A stretch of DNA of 64,000 nt from an uncultured Bacteroidales bacterium. Lineage in GTDB: Bacteria; Bacteroidota; Bacteroidia; Bacteroidales; CAIXZF01. The DNA lies in assembly GCA_903923925.1 (NCBI GenBank), contig CAIXZF010000035.1, forward strand, positions 606,979 through 670,978, in the 5' to 3' direction. This document shows positions 10,459 to 19,312 of this stretch, piece by piece (position 1 is the first letter of the stretch; every line of letters starts with the position of its first letter). The translations under genes and the position numbers were made by a program. The notes beneath the pieces are model-generated. The model did not search any database. It saw only the letters and a program-made list of their open reading frames with translations, and was not told the origin of the DNA.

Positions 10459-10900
10459 CGGCAGATTCTTCATTTTCAGATGTTTCACCGGATAATTCAT
10501 CCTCGGCTGGTATTTCACTGAAATCAAGCATAGCTTTTTCCTGCAGCAAATTGTACCAGGTGAAGAGTTTTTTCATGTCGGAAACATATACTCTGTCTTT
10601 ATCATATTCGGGAAGAATTTCTTCCATATATGCCTTCAGTGCATTGTTATTGTCTTTATCAACAATGGCCTGGCCACCATTTTCCTTGTCAAAGATCTTT
10701 TTAAATACATCTTTGAGGGGTACATCTTCATCTGTGGTAAAGATGCTGATCTCTTCAAGTGAACTCATTTTTTCACTTGCAAAGACAGGAAAACGACGTT
10801 GGTCATTAAAGGATTCGACGATTGCACCGGTTTTGGTTTGAGCTACAACGAGAAAAAGTCCGCTTTTACCGGAAATTGAGAGAATTTTTGTAAGGTCCAT
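10439..10900 (-). CDS. DUF5606 domain protein
   Basis: 153 aa soluble acidic protein matching the Bacteroidota-specific DUF5606 family: it opens MDLTKILSISGKSGLFLVVA and has the internal segment GAIVESFNDQRRFPVF. Its function is not established. The last 25 residues are a low-complexity Glu/Ser tail. It overlaps pyrK by 20 bases, so it should be co-translated with the pyrimidine genes. A TAATTTTG box lies 17 bases upstream of its start. Confidence 0.85.
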   Translation of the reverse strand: MDLTKILSISGKSGLFLVVAQTKTGAIVESFNDQRRFPVFASEKMSSLEEISIFTTDEDVPLKDVFKKIFDKENGGQAIVDKDNNNALKAYMEEILPEYDKDRVYVSDMKKLFTWYNLLQEKAMLDFSEIPAEDELSGETSENEESADGESNA

Positions 10901-10916
10901 GTGTTGGATGTTTTGG

Positions 10917-10924
10917 CAAAATTA
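10917..10924 (-). promoter_or_regulatory. Candidate -7 box for DUF5606-pyrK-pyrD
   Basis: On the minus strand TAATTTTG is an exact TAnnTTTG match, leaving a leader of about 10-12 bases before the ATG at 10900. A -33 element at standard spacing was not found. Confidence 0.4.
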
Positions 10925-10931
10925 GAAAAAA

Positions 10932-12752
10932 CTATGCCAAAGACTGCATATCAAACAACTTTTTGTAAAATCCGTTTTTAATTATCAACTCAGTATGAGT
11001 TCCAGCCTCAACAATTCGTCCCTGGGAAAGTACGATTATCCTGTTTACATGTTGTATACTTGAAAATCGATGTGCAATAATAATGGAGGTATGTTGAGTG
11101 AGTAAGCTTTCTAAAGCTTCCTTTACAAGTCTCTCAGAATCACTATCTAAAGAGGAAGTTGCCTCGTCGAAAATCAGGATTTCCGGCTTACGTAATATTG
11201 CCCTGGCAATACTTAACCGCTGGCGTTGCCCCCCTGATAATTTGTTGCCACGGTCACCAATAAAACTTTGATAGCCTTGTTCTGTTGCAATAATAAAATC
11301 GTGAGCATTGGCAACTTTTGCTGCTTCAATTACTTGCAATTCTGTAACGTTTGTTAATCCAAATGCAATATTATTAAAAATACTGTCATTGAATAATACT
11401 GGCTCCTGAGTTACAATACCGGTTAAACTTCTCAGATCGGAAATTTTATAGTCTCTGATATTTATACCATCAATGAGAATTTCTCCCTCTGTACAATCAT
11501 GGAATCGTGGTAATAAATCTGCCAATGTTGATTTTCCACTGCCGGATTCTCCTACTAATGCGATACTTTCACCTTTTAATATTTCCAGGTTTATGTTGCG
11601 TAAAATAAAATCTTCTTCATACTTGAAACTGACGTTCCTGAAAATGATTGAATTCCTGACCTCCATAATTGGTTTGGCATCCTGAATTTCAACAATAATT
11701 TCTTCAGCGTCAATAACCTGATTGATCCGGTCTAATGAAGCCAGGCCTTTCTGAACCTGATACCAGGCAGTTGACAGGTTTTTAAAGGGATTGATGAGTT
11801 GTGAAAATATTACTATGAAACCAATGAAGCCTTCAGCCCCTAATCCAATTCGGTTACTTAAAACCATGCTACCACCATAAACGAGAATAATTACCAGAAT
11901 TATCACTCCCAGAAATTCACTTAAGGGCGAAGCCAGATCTCCGCGACGAGAGATTCCTACCATAATTTTGGTATAATCTTCATTCATTTCTTTGAATTTT
12001 CTATCGGCAATATCTATCGCATTAAAGGCTTTTATTATTCTCAGGCCACTTAGGGTTTCTTCAATAGTGGACATTAGTAGTCCCATTTTTTGTTGCGAAC
12101 GAATACTGTTTTTTCGTAATGACCTGCTGATCCTGCCAATAATAAGCCCGCTTACAGGTAATAAAACGATTACAAAAAGCATCAGGGTCCAACTAAGCAT
12201 GAAAAGAAAAACAAGAAAAAGAATTATCGTAATTGGTTCCCTGAAAAACAGCTCAAATGATTTCATAATCGACCATTCTACCTCCTGAATGTCGCTTGTT
12301 GTGCGTGCAATCAGATCACCACGGCGTTTTTCGCTGTAATATGCAAGTGGTAATATCAGAATTCGCTCATAGATATCATTTCGCAAATCTTTAACAACCC
12401 CGGTACGTATTGTTGAAAGTACATACATAGCGAGGTATTGAAAGATATTCTTCAGCAAAAACATCAATACAACAAACAAACACAGAAACAACAATGTATT
12501 TGCTTTTCCTTCATGAATTGCCAGCCAGTTTATGAGGTAGTTGAAATTATCAACAAGGGCATCTTTGTTAAACCTGAAATGCGGAACTTCAGTAATTTCT
12601 TTAACTGGTCTGAAAAGAATCTGCAAAAAAGGTACAATTACAGCTAATGAAAAGATAGAAAAGACAGCACCTAACAGATTGTATCCCAGATTCAGCAAGG
12701 CAGCTTTCCAATAAGGATATACATAACGAAAGATGCGGAATAATCGGGACAT
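10932..12752 (-). CDS. MsbA-type ABC exporter (fused permease-ATPase)
   Basis: 606 aa half-transporter. Six membrane segments lie in residues 1-325, then a nucleotide-binding domain with Walker A GESGSGKSTLADLL, Q-loop TGIVTQEPVLF, signature LSGGQRQRLSIARA, Walker B ILIFDEATSSLD and the switch His in IIIAHRFSSI. The EKRRGDLIARTTSDIQEVE segment after the second helix is typical of lipid and multidrug exporters. A lipid-A/MsbA-like role is plausible for a Gram-negative but a drug exporter cannot be excluded. It lies 24 bases downstream of purB on the same strand. Confidence 0.92.
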   Translation of the reverse strand: MSRLFRIFRYVYPYWKAALLNLGYNLLGAVFSIFSLAVIVPFLQILFRPVKEITEVPHFRFNKDALVDNFNYLINWLAIHEGKANTLLFLCLFVVLMFLLKNIFQYLAMYVLSTIRTGVVKDLRNDIYERILILPLAYYSEKRRGDLIARTTSDIQEVEWSIMKSFELFFREPITIILFLVFLFMLSWTLMLFVIVLLPVSGLIIGRISRSLRKNSIRSQQKMGLLMSTIEETLSGLRIIKAFNAIDIADRKFKEMNEDYTKIMVGISRRGDLASPLSEFLGVIILVIILVYGGSMVLSNRIGLGAEGFIGFIVIFSQLINPFKNLSTAWYQVQKGLASLDRINQVIDAEEIIVEIQDAKPIMEVRNSIIFRNVSFKYEEDFILRNINLEILKGESIALVGESGSGKSTLADLLPRFHDCTEGEILIDGINIRDYKISDLRSLTGIVTQEPVLFNDSIFNNIAFGLTNVTELQVIEAAKVANAHDFIIATEQGYQSFIGDRGNKLSGGQRQRLSIARAILRKPEILIFDEATSSLDSDSERLVKEALESLLTQHTSIIIAHRFSSIQHVNRIIVLSQGRIVEAGTHTELIIKNGFYKKLFDMQSLA

Positions 12753-12776
12753 GGGATGTTATTTTGTACAACTATT

Positions 12777-14123
12777 CTAAACGATGCCTGTATAATTATC
12801 AGGTCTTATCCTTTTTAACTCTGTTTTAATGTTGTCAGAAACATCCAAATTTTCAATAAATTCTGAAATAGTTTCCTTTGTAATCGAACTGCCGGTTCTT
12901 GTAAGAGCTTTTAAAGCATTGTAAGGATCAGGAAAGTTTTCGCGTCTGAGAATGGTTTGAATTGCTTCAGCAACTACAGCCCAATTATTTTCAAGGTCAC
13001 TACTTATTTTAGTCTCATTTATCAATAGCTTCCCAAGGCCTTTAAGTATAGATTTGTAAGAGATCATTGAATGCCCGAATGGAACCCCGATATTTCTGAT
13101 AACCGTTGAATCTGTTAAATCACGTTGCAATCGGGAAACTGGCAGTTTCGCGGAAAGATGCTCGAAAAGTGCATTTGCCAGCCCAAGATTTCCTTCAGCG
13201 TTCTCAAAGTCGATAGGATTTACCTTATGCGGCATGGCCGAGGACCCGACCTCATTTGCAACAACTTTTTGTTTGAAATAGTCCATTGAAATATATGTCC
13301 ACATATCACGACAAAGGTCAACTAAAATCGTATTAATTCTTTTCAGATTATCAAAGCAGGCAGCAGAATGGTCGTAATGCTCTATTTGCGTTGTGTTTTT
13401 TTGTCTTATAAGTCCAAGATGAACTGAGGAAAAGGAATTGGCAAATTCCATCCAATCAATGTTTGGATACGCAACATGGTGTGCGTTAAAATTTCCTGTA
13501 GCACCCCCGAATTTTGCTGTAAATGGTATAGTATTGAAGTAACTGATCTGGTTTTGAAGTCGTTCAACAAAAACCATGATTTCTTTACCAACAAAGGTGG
13601 GAGATGCCGGCTGTCCATGTGTATGGGCAAGCATTGGAACAGTTTTCCATTCAGTTGCCAGATCGTTAAGTTTATTTGTTAATTGGTCAAGTAATGGAAA
13701 AATAACCGTTCTGAGTGATTCCATCATTGCTAATGGAAATGCAGTATTATTTATATCCTGTGAGGTTAATCCAAAATGAATAAATTCTTTAAATGCACCC
13801 AACCCGATATCATCAAATTTCTCCCTGAGAAATAGTTCAACAGCTTTAACATCATGATTAGTAACCTTTTCAATATCCTTTACCCTTTGTGCTTCTGCAG
13901 AAGTAAATTCTTTAACAATCTCCCGAATCATTTTTTTCTGAGTCACCGACACTTCAATTAGTTGTGGTAATGGGATTTCGCATAAAGCAATAAAATACTC
14001 CACTTCCACAAGCACCCTGTACCGGATAATTGCAGATTCGCTAAAAAATGATGCAAGAGGTTCAGTAACGCGCCTGTACCTGCCGTCAATTGGAGATAAT
14101 GCTTCTAGTGATTGAAAATCCAT
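12777..14123 (-). CDS. purB: Adenylosuccinate lyase
   Basis: 448 aa, matching the longer E. coli-type PurB. It catalyses two beta-eliminations releasing fumarate: SAICAR to AICAR, and adenylosuccinate to AMP. The fumarase/aspartase-superfamily signature SSAMPHKVNPIDFENAEG is intact. The N-terminus LEALSPIDGRYRRVTEPLASFFSE and the motifs TSQDINNTAFPL and AHTHGQPASPT are family-typical. An exact TACCTTTG -7 box lies 28 bases upstream of its start. Confidence 0.97.
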   Translation of the reverse strand: MDFQSLEALSPIDGRYRRVTEPLASFFSESAIIRYRVLVEVEYFIALCEIPLPQLIEVSVTQKKMIREIVKEFTSAEAQRVKDIEKVTNHDVKAVELFLREKFDDIGLGAFKEFIHFGLTSQDINNTAFPLAMMESLRTVIFPLLDQLTNKLNDLATEWKTVPMLAHTHGQPASPTFVGKEIMVFVERLQNQISYFNTIPFTAKFGGATGNFNAHHVAYPNIDWMEFANSFSSVHLGLIRQKNTTQIEHYDHSAACFDNLKRINTILVDLCRDMWTYISMDYFKQKVVANEVGSSAMPHKVNPIDFENAEGNLGLANALFEHLSAKLPVSRLQRDLTDSTVIRNIGVPFGHSMISYKSILKGLGKLLINETKISSDLENNWAVVAEAIQTILRRENFPDPYNALKALTRTGSSITKETISEFIENLDVSDNIKTELKRIRPDNYTGIV

Positions 14124-14150
14124 TATAGAAAAGGTTTAATTGAGCTCTGG

Positions 14151-14158
14151 CAAAGGTA
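14151..14158 (-). promoter_or_regulatory. Candidate -7 box for purB
   Basis: Minus-strand TACCTTTG matches TAnnTTTG and would start transcription about 20 bases before the purB ATG. No -33 element was recognised at the usual distance. Confidence 0.4.
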
Positions 14159-14285
14159 AAAAAAAGCAGCCAGAAGGAGCCTCTTTAAAATTACCCTTAG
14201 TGTACTAAACTCAGAGTGTGAAGGTTCCTGAAAATTCTTAGTTTGAAATTACTATCCAACAAGCAATTAATTAATTAGTTTGTTG

Positions 14286-14293
14286 TAAATTTG
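14286..14293 (+). promoter_or_regulatory. Candidate -7 box for the Hdr-like operon
   Basis: TAAATTTG, an exact TAnnTTTG match, lies 45 bases before the first Hdr-like gene, in the divergent purB/hdr intergenic region (14124-14337). No good -33 match was seen. Confidence 0.4.
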
Positions 14294-14337
14294 AAAATTC
14301 ACTGAGCGAAATTCGCCGACTACACTTAACTCTTACA

Positions 14338-15021
14338 ATGGGAAAGCTCTATGATAAATTAATGGAAGACGTTCGGTTTGAAGAAGGTCTGAAAGCATGC
14401 ATAAATTGCGGTACATGTACCGCAATCTGTCCGGCTGCAGAATTCTGGCAGTATGATCCACGCCAGGTTCTTGATAGTATCCAATCCCGTAATGATCAGG
14501 AAATAGAGGAGTTGCTAAAATCAGATGTCATCTGGTATTGTGGCGAATGTATGTCTTGTAAGACACGCTGTCCCAGAGATAATGCCCCGGGTTTAGTAAT
14601 AATGGCTTTACGTTCACTTTCTCAGGATCTCGGATTCTTTGTGGAATCGGCAAAGGGTCGTCAGCAATTAGCAGTAAAAAGGTCTGTTGGAGATTGGATC
14701 CTGAAAACAGGATATTGTCTGAATCCTCCCGAAATTGCTTATGAGCAGCACCCTGAGCAAGGCACTGTCTGGGAATGGGAACTTGCCAACATGCCCGATG
14801 TTATGGCACGCCTTGGTGCAAACTTTCAAGGGAATGGGGCAGGAGCTCTACGCAAAATTCCAGCTGAATCAATGGAAGAGATCCGGAAAATATTTGAAAT
14901 TACCGGAGGACTCGAGCGATTCAAACAAATCGAAGATTGCTCAGCCAAAAAGGCAAAAGAACTTGGTCAAAATCTTGATGAAGGCACAGATAATGAGTAT
15001 TTTAATAACATTTATGGTTAA
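14338..15021 (+). CDS. HdrC-like 4Fe-4S dicluster protein
   Basis: 227 aa. Two ferredoxin-type cluster motifs are visible: C21-x2-C24-x2-C27-x3-C31 (CINCGTCTAICP) and C68-x2-C71-x2-C74-x3-C78 (CGECMSCKTRCP). This matches HdrC of heterodisulfide reductase and the N-terminal half of QmoC. The C-terminal 120 residues are soluble, Trp-containing and unlike the short HdrC of methanogens. It is the first gene of a five-gene operon; the next starts 3 bases after its stop. Inferred role: relays electrons between the HdrA-like flavoprotein and the HdrB-like subunit. The physiological substrate is unknown. Confidence 0.85.
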   Translation: MGKLYDKLMEDVRFEEGLKACINCGTCTAICPAAEFWQYDPRQVLDSIQSRNDQEIEELLKSDVIWYCGECMSCKTRCPRDNAPGLVIMALRSLSQDLGFFVESAKGRQQLAVKRSVGDWILKTGYCLNPPEIAYEQHPEQGTVWEWELANMPDVMARLGANFQGNGAGALRKIPAESMEEIRKIFEITGGLERFKQIEDCSAKKAKELGQNLDEGTDNEYFNNIYG

Positions 15022-15024
15022 TTT

Positions 15025-16095
15025 ATGAATGTAGAAGGGAAGAAACTTATCTGGCAGGATTATCAGAAGGAAATCGCTGATAATAATTATTATTATGTAA
15101 GAAGTTGCGTCCGGCAAACTTTCTTTCCTGGTTCTGAAACTGCTTTTCTCCGGATTCTTAAGACTGAACTGAACAAGGATGTCTGTGATCAGTCTATTCA
15201 TACTTCCTGTACTGGAATTGGTTATCATTCCGACGTTGTACCGATTGAAACCACAATGACTGTGGTTGCCCGGCAATTTGCTTTAATGACAGAAGCTGGA
15301 TATAAGAATTTTGTCCCTTCGTGTATAACGTCCTTCGGATTGTATACTGAAGTTCTGGAAACCTGGCATCATTTCCCGGAACTTGAAGCCAGAATTAGGG
15401 AAAATTTAAGAAAGGCTACGGGAAGAGAATTTGAAAAACCTGATAATCTTGCGCATGCGAGTGATGTTATTTTCAAATTCAGGAAAGAAATAGCAGCAAA
15501 ATCAAAATATCGCCTCATTAACAAAAATACAGGAGAACCAATAAAAGTAGTAGATCATATTGGTTGTCATTATTCAAAGATGTTTCCTGGTAAAGGAATT
15601 GGTGGAGCAGAGTATCCATATGTGTTGGCAGGTATGATTGAAGAATGGGGAGGAGAAGTTATAGATTACCCGGAACGACGTCATTGCTGCGGATTTGGGT
15701 TCAGGCAATATCTTGTAAAGCAAAACCGTGGATATTCACTGGCATGTTCTCGTAAGAAGTTCGAATCGATGGAGCCATATGAACCTGAGCTGATCCTTAC
15801 AAATTGCCCAGGATGCCCGATGTTTCTTGATCGCTGGCAGTATGCCATTAACGAAATGGAAGGTAAATCATATGGGAAAAACGGACAGGGTATTCCTGTA
15901 ATGACCTACGAAGAATTGGCAGGACTCATGCTTGGTTATGATCCCTGGGATTTGGGGTTACAGGTACACCAGGTGGGTTGTGAGTCATTATTAGATAAAA
16001 TCGGCATAGAATACGATCCGGATAAAAAATATAAGGGATTGGAAGATAAAGAATTGGGTAAACCTAAAACTCCATCCAATATACTATTTGTATGA
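15025..16095 (+). CDS. HdrB-like CCG-domain protein
   Basis: 356 aa. The C-terminal half has an intact CCG (cysteine-rich) motif: C181, then C221-C222 and C261-x2-C264 (spacing CX39CCX38CXXC), the type that binds a non-cubane 4Fe-4S cluster in HdrB. The N-terminal copy is degenerate: a lone Cys in RSCVRQTFFPG, then SCTGIG where CC is expected, and SCITSFG where CXXC is expected. So probably only one catalytic-type cluster is bound, unlike classical HdrB with two. It overlaps the next gene by 4 bases (ATGA). Inferred: a thiol/disulfide or other redox active subunit of a cytoplasmic Hdr-like complex. Confidence 0.85.
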   Translation: MNVEGKKLIWQDYQKEIADNNYYYVRSCVRQTFFPGSETAFLRILKTELNKDVCDQSIHTSCTGIGYHSDVVPIETTMTVVARQFALMTEAGYKNFVPSCITSFGLYTEVLETWHHFPELEARIRENLRKATGREFEKPDNLAHASDVIFKFRKEIAAKSKYRLINKNTGEPIKVVDHIGCHYSKMFPGKGIGGAEYPYVLAGMIEEWGGEVIDYPERRHCCGFGFRQYLVKQNRGYSLACSRKKFESMEPYEPELILTNCPGCPMFLDRWQYAINEMEGKSYGKNGQGIPVMTYEELAGLMLGYDPWDLGLQVHQVGCESLLDKIGIEYDPDKKYKGLEDKELGKPKTPSNILFV

Positions 16096-17129
16096 CAAGA
16101 GAATCTCAAACTATTGCTGTAATTGGAGGCGGTCCTGCCGGATTGGAAGCATCGGCTAAGCTTACTGGTTTAGGTTATAATGTGTTTATACTGGAGAAAA
16201 ATACTGAGGTTGGAGGTCATTTGCTTGATTGGGATAGATTATTTCCAGATCAACAGAATGCTTCTGAGGTTTTAGATGCCATAAAAGCAGGTTTGAATGA
16301 AAATACCCAAATTCTTACAGGAGCTGAAGTTGTTGAAATATCAGAAAATCATAGATTCGATATTAAGCTGGCCGGTAGTCCGCAGAAAATAACTGCGGAT
16401 GCAATTTTAGTAGCAACAGGTTTTGACGTTTTTGATGCAAGAAAAAAGGAAGAATACGGTTATGGTATTTACGACCACGTAATCACATCTGCAGAACTCG
16501 AGACCTATTTTAAAAATAAAAAAGAGATCCTTAAAAGGAATGGCAGCCCGGTAAAAAGGATTGCTTTTATTCATTGTGTCGGATCCCGCGATGAAAAAGC
16601 AGGCGTAAGACATTGTTCCCGTGTGTGCTGTGTTACAGCGGTAAAACAGGCTATCGAAGTTAAAGAATTGTACCCTGATGTTGAAGTATACTTGTTTTAC
16701 ATGGATCTTCGGATGTTCGGATTGGGATATGAGGAATTATATAAAGAAGCTCAGGAAATTTATAATATTCGGTTTATTCGGGGTCGGCTTTCAGAGTCAT
16801 TTGAAAATCAGGACGGTACAATTATGGTTAAAGTTGAGGATACGCTTGCAGGAAAACCTATGCGCATTAATGTCGACCTAATGGTTCTGATGGTTGGTAT
16901 ACTAGCTTCTTCAGGAACTTCTGAAATGGGTTCTAAAATGGGAATTGGAATAAATTCCAATGGCTTTCTGAAACCTGTTAATAGCCATTTTTCTTCCCAA
17001 ATAAGTAACAGAGCTGGGGTTTTTCTTGCTGGAACATGTAAGTCTCCAAAAAACATTGAAGAAACACTTTCGGATGCCAGAGCGGCGGCAGTATTGATTG
17101 ATAATTATCTCAAAGCCAAAATTACATGA
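16092..17129 (+). CDS. HdrA/QmoA-like flavoprotein (short form)
   Basis: 345 aa. The N-terminus is a dinucleotide (FAD) binding fold, IAVIGGGPAGLEASAKL, followed by VGGHLLDW. The middle holds the HdrA cluster motif: FIHCVGSRDE, then HCSRVCCVTAVKQA, which binds a 4Fe-4S cluster. The end has FLAGTCKSPKNIEETLSDA, typical of HdrA. It is about half the length of methanogen HdrA and lacks the ferredoxin inserts and C-terminal ferredoxin domain, so it is closest in layout to QmoA. Flavin-based bifurcation is therefore possible but not supported by domain content. It overlaps both neighbours by ATGA. Confidence 0.87.
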   Translation: MTRESQTIAVIGGGPAGLEASAKLTGLGYNVFILEKNTEVGGHLLDWDRLFPDQQNASEVLDAIKAGLNENTQILTGAEVVEISENHRFDIKLAGSPQKITADAILVATGFDVFDARKKEEYGYGIYDHVITSAELETYFKNKKEILKRNGSPVKRIAFIHCVGSRDEKAGVRHCSRVCCVTAVKQAIEVKELYPDVEVYLFYMDLRMFGLGYEELYKEAQEIYNIRFIRGRLSESFENQDGTIMVKVEDTLAGKPMRINVDLMVLMVGILASSGTSEMGSKMGIGINSNGFLKPVNSHFSSQISNRAGVFLAGTCKSPKNIEETLSDARAAAVLIDNYLKAKIT

Positions 17130-17449
17130 TAAATTTTGGATATACCAGCAACAAAGACAGACAGATTGTTTTTGACGAAAACGACAGATCTGTTTACCAG
17201 ATTCTCCAATCTAAAGAGCCTTCAGTTGATATTTGTATTCAGTGTGGCACTTGTTCTTCAACTTGTACAACAGGACAATTTACCCAATTCAGCCTCCGTC
17301 AGATTATCGTAAATATTCACAGAGGCGAAATGGATTTTATTAATGAAGACATCCGAAAATGCATGTTTTGTGGAAAATGTCAGCTTGTGTGTCCAAGAAG
17401 TGTTAATACCAGGAATATTATTCAGGTTTTGATTACGATATTAAATTAA
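17126..17449 (+). CDS. Second HdrC-like 4Fe-4S dicluster protein
   Basis: 107 aa, a minimal HdrC: C37-x2-C40-x2-C43-x3-C47 and C79-x2-C82-x2-C85-x3-C89 (CMFCGKCQLVCP). Having two HdrC paralogues in one operon suggests two electron branches from the HdrA-like flavoprotein. One probably leads to the soluble HdrB-like subunit and this one to the membrane protein encoded next, whose start is 1 base after this stop. Role inferred from order. Confidence 0.85.
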   Translation: MINFGYTSNKDRQIVFDENDRSVYQILQSKEPSVDICIQCGTCSSTCTTGQFTQFSLRQIIVNIHRGEMDFINEDIRKCMFCGKCQLVCPRSVNTRNIIQVLITILN

Positions 17450-17450
17450 T

Positions 17451-19277
17451 ATGGGAGCTATAGCCTTTCATCCTTTTGTTCTGCCTTTCAGCATTGGTGT
17501 GGTTTTCATGCTAACTGCCCTGATTTCCAGGTTTATTCTCTGGAAAAAGAAGTTACCTTTTGCAGATAATGAAAAAATACGTAATGGCTTCTTTACTGTA
17601 AAAACTTTGTACGCGTTGAAGGAAGTTTTCCGCGAAAGTCTTTTACATCGTAGAATGCACAGAGTGAATCCGTTACTGGGTTATATGCATATGACCTTCG
17701 CCTTTGGCTGGTTCCTGCTAATCCTGATTGGTAATATCGAATCAAGATTATACAGTGGTTCAGAATTCAATTTGCCGTATTACCCTATTTTTTTTCAGTA
17801 TTTTGTTCATGATAAAACTGGGATGCCGCTTGAGAAGGTTTTTACGTACCTGATGGATATGCTTCTTCTTTTTGTTCTATCAGGACTTGCTCTTGCTTTA
17901 ATTAAAAGAACAAATTCGCGCCTTCTGGGACTTAAACGAACAACAAATATTCATAAAGGTGACAGGATTGCTTTATTCGCACTTTGGTTGATTTTCCCTT
18001 TCAGGCTGATTGCAGAAAGTATCACTAGCGGTGTTTATCACCAGGGCGGTTTCCTAACCGATACTTTCGGAAAGTTTATTGATGAGTTACTACCTGTTGA
18101 TCAGCTGGTAGTGCCTGCATGGTGGGCTTATTCCATAGTTTTAGGAGTGTTTTTTGTTAGTCTGCCCTTTAGCAGATATCTTCATATCCCAGCAGAAATT
18201 GTACTGATATTTTTACGGCATTATGGGCTTAAACCATCGAAAAAATTTGATCATTTCAGCCAGATGGAGTTGTTTTCCTGCCCAAGGTGCGGAGTTTGTA
18301 TTGACAAATGCCAGCTTGCCTCAGAGCTGAATATGGAACAAATTCCTCCCGGGCACTTCTTTCATTCAATACGCGACCACCGGGATGATAAGGAGCAGGC
18401 TTTCAATTGCCTTTTGTGCGGCAGATGTGAGGAAATTTGTCCGGTTGGCATCAATACTTTGGATATCAGAGTTCAAAGAAGACATGAGTTTCAGGTTCAG
18501 GACAATAAGATTCAATTTCCGTATTTAGTAGATGGCAAAGCTCAACATGCTGAAATCCTTTACTTTGCAGGATGTATGACCCATCTAACTCCTGGGATAA
18601 AATCATCTATGATCAGAATTTTTGAAGCGACTGGTTTGAGCTATTATTTTATGGATGAACAAGGAGGTGCATGTTGCGGCAGACCAATGCAAATGGCAGG
18701 AAGATTCAATGAAGCCAAGGCTATGGTAGAACATAATCAGAATATTATCGACCGCTGCCGGCCAGTAATTATGGTAACATCCTGCCCGATTTGTTTGAAG
18801 TCGTTTAAGGAGGAATATATAATTAACGCCCAACTAATGCATCATTCTGAATTTATTAATTTAATGATGGAAAAAAATAAAATCAATCTGAAACATAGTG
18901 GATTGCGTGTAAGTTATCATGATCCATGTGAGCTGGGCAGGGGTTTAAAAGTTTACAATGAACCGCGAAAAGTTCTTCATCAACTTTCCGATCTTCAGCC
19001 TGTTCAACTTGAAGCACATTTTTCATTATGTTGCGCAGGCAGCTTAGGCAATACTGTCTTAACTAATCCTCAACGTAACGAATTGGCTAACCGGACACTT
19101 GATATGCTTCTTGAAAATGATCCGGATGCACTGGTTACAGCTTGCCCATTATGCAAGAAAACATTAGCTGGAAGCAATCGATGTGAAGTTATAGACATCG
19201 CCGAGTTAGTTGCTGCAAATCTTATTCTTAAGGGTGAGCCATCTAGGGTTTTAAGAACACCAATGTATAGCCATTAA
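17451..19277 (+). CDS. Membrane HdrE/HdrD-like (DsrM/DsrK-type) Fe-S fusion protein
   Basis: 608 aa fusion. Residues 1-260 hold about six membrane segments with His residues (GYMHMTFAFGW, SRYLHIPAEIVL) placed like haem b ligands of the NarI/HdrE/DsrM family. Two ferredoxin motifs follow at about 277-290 (CPRCGVCIDKCQ) and 319-331 (CLLCGRCEEICPVG). Two intact CCG domains come next: FAGCMTH, ACCGRP and SCPIC (about 370-450), then HDPCELG, LCCAGS and ACPLC (about 495-575). This corresponds to HdrE plus HdrD, or DsrM plus DsrK, in one chain. Such proteins exchange electrons between menaquinone and thiol/disulfide-type or Fe-S partners. The likely partners are the four preceding genes. Confidence 0.87.
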   Translation: MGAIAFHPFVLPFSIGVVFMLTALISRFILWKKKLPFADNEKIRNGFFTVKTLYALKEVFRESLLHRRMHRVNPLLGYMHMTFAFGWFLLILIGNIESRLYSGSEFNLPYYPIFFQYFVHDKTGMPLEKVFTYLMDMLLLFVLSGLALALIKRTNSRLLGLKRTTNIHKGDRIALFALWLIFPFRLIAESITSGVYHQGGFLTDTFGKFIDELLPVDQLVVPAWWAYSIVLGVFFVSLPFSRYLHIPAEIVLIFLRHYGLKPSKKFDHFSQMELFSCPRCGVCIDKCQLASELNMEQIPPGHFFHSIRDHRDDKEQAFNCLLCGRCEEICPVGINTLDIRVQRRHEFQVQDNKIQFPYLVDGKAQHAEILYFAGCMTHLTPGIKSSMIRIFEATGLSYYFMDEQGGACCGRPMQMAGRFNEAKAMVEHNQNIIDRCRPVIMVTSCPICLKSFKEEYIINAQLMHHSEFINLMMEKNKINLKHSGLRVSYHDPCELGRGLKVYNEPRKVLHQLSDLQPVQLEAHFSLCCAGSLGNTVLTNPQRNELANRTLDMLLENDPDALVTACPLCKKTLAGSNRCEVIDIAELVAANLILKGEPSRVLRTPMYSH

Positions 19278-19312
19278 TAATTTATGATCACTATTCTAAT
19301 TATTAGCAGAGC

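Noticed and set aside
10459..10527. Longer N-terminus for PyrK starting at 10527
   Set aside because: It would lie wholly within the DUF5606 gene; the ATG at 10458 gives the standard PyrK length.
17126..17449. A fragment or pseudogene of a longer HdrC
   Set aside because: Both cluster motifs are intact and spacing to neighbours is tight, so this is a complete minimal HdrC.
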